A DNA stretch of 64,000 nt, taken from NCBI GenBank assembly GCA_964247055.1, contig OZ176052.1, positions 1,860,001-1,924,000 of the forward strand. The letters are read 5' to 3'. The notes below the pieces were generated by a model, which saw only the letters and a list, made by a program, of their open reading frames with translations, was not told the origin of the DNA and made no database searches. The DNA is from Paragordius varius. Taxonomy: Eukaryota > Nematomorpha. Positions 58,501-64,000 of the stretch are shown piece by piece. Every line of letters begins with the position of its first letter. Position 1 is the stretch's first letter. The position numbers were made by a program, and so were the translations under genes.

Positions 58501-61500
58501 AAAATAAAATTTGTGTTAAATTGAAAGTTAAAAATTTATATATATAAGGCCTCTATATCAAATGATCAATACATATAGATTATAAACTTTATACCAAATT
58601 AACCTTTTAAATGTCTTTTTCTTGTTTTGCAAGTAAAATTTAAAATGTGAGAAACATATAATTAGGAAATCAAAACTTATACTTTTATGGAAAAAAAACT
58701 TAATTCATAGTTTAATTGCACATAGTGATTTCAATAGTTTGTCTAAATTATTTTTTTTAGACATTTTTATTACTATATACCAATTACAACATTAATACTA
58801 AGTTATTAATCTGTAAGGTTGACTTTTATGCATAGTACTCATCAAACTTATTTTTATATACCATTACAACTGAAAATAATACTTGAAAAATTAAATTTAC
58901 CCTAAATGAATTATGTGTTAGTTAATGTTATAATTCTATATTCTTTATTTTTGTAAAAATAATATTTTGTTCAAAATTACAACTTAATAGAGAAAATATG
59001 TCATAAAGAAATATTTCATATTAATGATGAGTTATATTGGCCCAAAAAACACATAATTTATTTTTAGGGTGGTCAATTTAAATTGTTTAGAGGTAAATTT
59101 GCGAAATTTTATATATATACAATTAAAATTATTTATTGGTAGAAAATACGGCATGTCAATTCAATAACTTGAACAATGATTTTAATGTTGATAATCAAAA
59201 TTCAAGTTCAATTAACGATAGTAATCAAACATCTTTCGATACCGAATCGCATTATGAAACACCATCGGACGCTGATGTAGAAATTGAAAATGGTAATATC
59301 TTAACAAAATATCTTAACAATATCTAATAAAACTCAATGCTTTTATTTAAAGGCCATTTTTTTTATTTTTTATAATTTTATACAAACAATATTAATAAAA
59401 GATTAAAGAATAAAAATTAAATCCGTAATTAGTTTTTTTCCAAATATTTATCAGTTTTAAACAGAGGGGTAAATAAATTGACACTTTTTTTATAAAATAG
59501 TTTTCACTTGCTATTAGAGTTATAAACTAAAAAAATAATTGAAATAGCAAATTTTAAAATATTAGCAATCTCAGCGAAGCGACTAGTTTCGAATCCTATA
59601 AAAAGGATTCATTTTTAAGCCGATTATATGTGTGCGTAATAATAATTTGCATTCACATATAACTATAAAACTATTTTAAAATACTGTAAAAAATAAAGAG
59701 TTACACATTAATTGATAGTTAAAATGATTTATTATATATTTCCTCGTCCGGTTTAAATTATCAAACCGATATCATATAAATTTAAAATTTATTTAGTTTA
59801 ACATTTCAATATAGAAATTGACTTTTTAACTACTACGGAGGACGCATCAGTTTGTGGGCCGCCAAATGGAGACAATTTTGATGACAAAAACATCGATATT
59901 TTATTTGACAAAAATCACAAAATGAAATATAAAACTTCATCTAACGATTTATCTAGCAATAATATTGCTATTTGCCTAGAAAATGAATTAAATTCTTATG
60001 ATATTAATGAATCATCGGAAACAGAGGAAGATATATGCGATATCTTTGATTTTGGAACTCTGCTTTCAAATCATGAAACTACACCTGGTGTCATTCGGAC
60101 TTTAGATGGTAATTTTAATTTTGCAAAACTATTTTTATATATGTGATAATTTAATATTTTTTGTTTTTCGTTTTAAATAGGGTTAAATTCTAAATTTGCC
60201 TAAATTTCTACTTTATTAAATGGAAAAGTATATTAACACAAATTATAACATTTTAAACACTTAATTTAACTAAATTGGTAAATAAAATAAAAATCTGAAT
60301 AGGCACGGTACATATAAAACAATAAGTAATAGAAGCATGTGATATTTATTGTTAATTTGATTTTGATTTAGTACAAACAACACTATTTATTCTGAGTGTT
60401 TTTTTTACCCGACGCACCAATATTAGATTATAGCGACCATAATGAAAATAAAATTAACACTGATGAAGTTGATGGGGCAATTTTCACCGAAATATCTTTG
60501 GAACCTGAATTAAATAACCAATTATTAAATTTTGGACAAAAATTAAATCTTACCATGACACAAGGTAAAGGAAAAAACAAGCTTATGAACGAAGAAAGGG
60601 TATCTACTTACTTTAGCATATATATATTTCCACGTTTTTTTACATTAGTTTTTTTAATTATTAATCATGTCATATATTTATTTTATATTTCACCTTAAAT
60701 AATTTGAGAAATTTTATGGTAAATAAGTTTTGGTGGATAAATAATGTAAAATTTTGAACACATGTTTAGAATATATATATATATAACTACATATAAGAAT
60801 AATAAGAAATATTAATTATTATCAATTTTAATTTGTTTATTATATTAAATATATTATTTTAGATGATTTAATAGGTTTTCCAATTAGTTATAATCTATAT
60901 AGTTCAGATTGTCATATATTTAACCACTATTTCCATTGACTGCCATTAATAAGCATTAATGATGAATATCATTTTTTTATTATAATCTAATATATATATA
61001 TAATTATATGTATATAACTCAAAAAAACAATAGTTGAAAAAAATTTACTTTTTTTGTGCAACAGGAAATGGAAAAAAGTCATTTGGTGACAAACCTTCTC
61101 ACTCAAATACGTACTCGTTTGTGTCATTCAGAAACCGGAATTTTGATGCAACTAAGGTCGGGTGTTGAAATCGATTTGGCTATAATACAGTTTAGTTCAC
61201 AATTCTACTCACAATATCATGGTATGAAACGAAAATATATTTGTGTTTTAGTAAATGCTCGATTTATAAAGTTTTTTAAAGTGAATGGTTGGTTTAATTC
61301 TTTTTCGCGTTATAATAAAAACAAAATAAGTTTGAAAAGAAAATGCGATAAACAGCTGATTTTTATCAATATTTTGGTATTATAATTTTACCAAAATATA
61401 AGAACCTTATATAGCAATTTAATAAAATGTTTTTTTTAAAGCAGTTAACTATTAATAATATATTGAATTATGGTACACAGGAAAGAGAACTAATTTTTAT

Positions 61501-61623
61501 ATAAATTTGGTATATTTTGGATATAATAACCTGCGTATCTTATCAGTTTTTTAAATATTTTTTTTAAAAAAAATTTATCAACAATTTTAGCCGCAAATTT
61601 TTACATAATTCTAGGATTTTTTG

Positions 61624-61664
<41 letters not shown>

Positions 61665-64000
61665 TAAATTATTAGTGTAATACTGTTGCATGGATATTTA
61701 AGTTGTGATGCCATGTTTACTTTTGTATTCCTATTGTCTGTCATCGTCTTATATGTATCAGGTATTATAAACTTTTTTTCAAATATTTTTAATGAATTTT
61801 TCCTTTTTTTTATAATTTACCTTAAGAATTTATTCAATAAATTTATTAAAGGCCTTTGCAAATTATAACTTACATTTTGTTTTTTTACTTAAAAATAACT
61901 ATAAATTTGTATTAAAAAAAATTGTTTGCCATTTTTTTGTAATGACTTCCATCTTTAATTTTATGGATAAATTAATTTAAAGACTTATAAATTAAAGTAG
62001 TTTTACGCATTTTAAATTTTGAATAACTTTTGAAATGTTTATAAATCTACTAAAATATAATCCCATTTTAATTATTTTTTTAGCTTTCGAAAAGGATGAA
62101 TTTAGTTTCGAACATAACTTTAATAATAAAAATGAAGTGCAAAATCATTCCTTTAATGCGGATTTAATATATTTTGCAACATTTCAATCGCTATGTTTGG
62201 ATTACATTGTACAAAAATTCATTACCGAAGATATTTTAACACAAGATGAACTGGTAATTGTTTTATAGTTTTTTTTAAAAAATTTCAATTAGATTTTCTC
62301 CTAGTTTAAAATTAAACAAAAATTACAATTTATTTTTGATAGAGCTTAAAAATGTTTAAATATATATTTTTAACTTTTTTTATATATTTTTAATTATTAT
62401 TTCATTTTTATTAAACAAAAATTAATTTTAATCCCCCCCCCCCAACTAATCATAAAAATTAATTTATAACATTTATGCAATTTCAAGTTTTATAAAATTT
62501 AATTATTAATTTTATAGTTGAAAGAATTTAAGCAAGCCTTTAAATGTGATTCATTTAACATGGTATATACTGAGTGTTGGATCTCTCAAATATTTGCCAA
62601 CATTGTAAAACAACCCATTATTTCCTTCACCATGAATAATGATACCAAAAGATCTAATCTTATCAATTTTATTAAAGGTAAATAAAAGCTTATAGAAAAA
62701 AATACACTTTTTATACCTAAATATGTCTGAAATTTGCCATTTTTTATCTAAATACCAACGCTTGCTTGCTATTAAAAATGTGGTAAAATTTTAACTATTT
62801 TTAAAAAGTTATATTAAAAGTTTTCATTTGGACATTGTTTTATGTCCTGAGATTTTAATTTCTTTTAATGTTAATTGACTTGTACATTGGTATAACTAAA
62901 AATACGTCAAAGGGTATATGATTGATAAATATTTTTAGGGCAAGATTTTTTTTGAACTGTTCTCACAAAAAATTATTAATGCTATAATTTCAAAATTAAC
63001 AGATATCCATAAATACGTCTAGAAATTGCAAAAATATATAATTACTGTGAGGCTGATATTCATTAGGTTTTATCGGGTATTATAAGATATCTGGTAACAT
63101 TGCTTTTTATATCATTTCCTAAATTAGATTGCGTAAATAGCGAAAGGTTTGGTTTAAAATCAACTTCTACTGGTAATAAAGATCACGAATGTTTTTGCAC
63201 AAATTTTACCCATTCATATCGAGTATTATGTCAAACAATCAATCCTAACTCACATTGCAACAACTCTCTCGAAGATGGTATTTTAAAACAATTTTATCGG
63301 TTTTTATTAAGTATAGTCTCCAGGGGTGTCCACAACGCGGCCTGCGGAGTTTTTGGAAATCTATCAACTTAACACGGATTCCACAATTCGCAATAATATG
63401 GCTTAATATATCAATAATTTCAAACAAATTTTCAGAATAAGTCTTTTCAATATTAGCAACAAACTAACAGAAATCAGCAAAATAAATAGCACTTGGATTT
63501 TTTCAACAGTAGTATTATGTTTGAAATCTAACTAAATATTTATTAATCCCATATGTATTTATAAAATGCGGCCCGCGAAGCCGTTACCCCTGATATAGTC
63601 AATTAAATATTTTTTATACATGTTAAATTTACCCTTTTTTATATATATCATTTTTAGGTCACCACGATCGAAAGAAAATTTATGCCCAATTTTTAGATCA
63701 GTTCTTTAAAAGTGCATGCGATACTAAAACATTCGGGGGTATCCTAGTACCCAATCGTAAAAACAGCCTTTACAGCGTCATCAATAATCATATTATTAAA
63801 GACAAAGAGCATGTTTTAAATATCTTCATTAATATGCTGTATTTAGAACCGTCGACCTTATTTCACGAAAATTTCTACAACAATATTAATTCTGGAAATA
63901 TATTATCACAATCCTTCTTACCAAGGCAATCATCAGAGAACTCTTATTTGATTCATTTATTACGGAAAATTGAATCAAATTTTATGTTGGTCCAATTAAT
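52517..64000 (+). CDS. ARFGEF3 (BIG3) homologue, copy B, 5' part
   Basis: Exons: 52517-52589, 53097-53142, 53710-53788, 53893-54081, 55036-55292, 55694-55807, 56110-56277, 56820-56962, 57415-57757, 58292-58473, 59143-59292, 59815-60108, 60397-60599, 61065-61221, 62084-62253, 62518-62677, 63128-63277, and 63658 to beyond the window end. Every splice site has a partner in copy A except the exon 12 acceptor, which uses an AG (59813-59814) in a differently aligned spot but keeps phase. All phases agree and no stop is present. Length differences from copy A exons are 3 bases (exons 5, 7, 8, 9, 12, 13, 14, 18). Exon 5 has GAA where copy A has TAA. About 1070 codons are visible. Function as for copy A. 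Confidence 0.83.
54819..55019. mobile_element. Foldback element, TTCAAATTCACCC family, intron 4, copy B
   Basis: Orthologue of 17257-17505. Ends TATACCATTTGCAAATC and GAACTGTAAATGGTATA are better kept. It stops about 16 bp before exon 5 (55036). Confidence 0.75.
56447..56727. mobile_element. Short inverted-repeat element, GACAAA family, intron 7, copy B
   Basis: ACAATAAAAATTAAAACTA then CGGACAAAGCGTAAAAAT on the left; TTTTGTCTTTACATTTTTAC on the right. Orthologue of 18870-19135. Confidence 0.5.
58855..59100. mobile_element. Worn foldback element, intron 10, copy B
   Basis: Orthologue of 21229-21475: TATACCATTACAACTG on the left; GGGTGGTCAATTTAAATTG on the right. Confidence 0.6.
61627..61660. 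repeat. (TA)n microsatellite, intron 14, copy B
   Basis: About 17 TA units; much shorter at the matching place in copy A. Confidence 0.9.
63321..63592. mobile_element. hAT-type MITE in intron 17, copy B
   Basis: Orthologue of 25414-25718. CAGGGGTGTCCACAAC on the left, GTTACCCCTG on the right, target duplication GTATAGTC / ATATAGTC. The insertion predates the duplication. Confidence 0.85.

Larger units (their letters stand above)
38655..64000 (+). repeat. Tandem duplication, copy B (cut by window end)
   Basis: Counterpart of the first 26 kb or so of copy A. It has the same two genes in the same order. It lacks the LTR element, the 14923 foldback element and the 13.5-kb hairpin island of copy A. 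It has instead a hAT element with a nested hAT at 43064-47720 and a GGAACCGG-rich hAT-type MITE at 51133-52021. The clean empty sites in the other copy show that these insertions came after the duplication, or are allelic differences if the copies are haplotypes. Confidence 0.9.

Noticed and set aside
1-64000. tRNA, rRNA, CRISPR arrays, bacterial-type operons
   Set aside because: None seen. Direct repeats found are minisatellites, MITE arrays or microsatellites. The gene structure is clearly spliceosomal.

Overview
The window looks like very AT-rich nuclear DNA (about a quarter G+C by eye) from an invertebrate animal. It has spliceosomal introns with GT/AG ends, many short AT-rich transposons, Asn-rich proteins and an animal-type BIG3/ARFGEF3 gene. 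A flatworm-like genome is my best guess, from the very short introns and Asn-rich proteins, but it is not proven.

The main structure is a direct tandem duplication with a period of about 38.65 kb. Copy A runs from 1 to about 38654. Copy B runs from about 38655 to the window end and is cut there. Each copy holds, in the same order: (1) a purine-rich, C-poor degenerate minisatellite; (2) a small six-exon minus-strand gene for an unrecognised protein of about 200 residues with two RVxF-type motifs; (3) several kb of intergenic DNA; (4) a large plus-strand gene that I recognise as an ARFGEF3 (BIG3) homologue. Copy A has that gene complete: 38 exons, 14010-36966, about 2678 codons. Copy B has exons 1-17 and most of exon 18. 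I placed the exons by conserved GT/AG borders, unbroken codon phase, comparison of the two copies and remembered human ARFGEF3 blocks. Almost none of the real exons coincide with the longest open frames.

The copies differ by mobile-element insertions. Copy A alone carries a young Ty3/gypsy-type LTR element (6072-10540) flanked by an odd 134-bp direct repeat, a foldback element at 14923, and a 0.9-kb segment with a GC-richer hairpin cluster. Copy B alone carries a 4.66-kb hAT element (43064-47720) with a second hAT nested in it, both with perfect 8-bp target duplications, and a GGAACCGG-rich hAT-type MITE (51133-52021). Elements shared by both copies, such as a hAT MITE in intron 17 and foldback elements in introns 4 and 10, predate the duplication.

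Coding indels between the copies are all multiples of three, so both ARFGEF3 copies seem to have been selected after duplication. Copy A nevertheless has a TAA in exon 5 where copy B has GAA; the same base change makes a GT that could splice in frame to exon 6. I saw no tRNA, rRNA or CRISPR array. The tandem arrangement could also come from two haplotypes joined in assembly, and only long reads would settle that.
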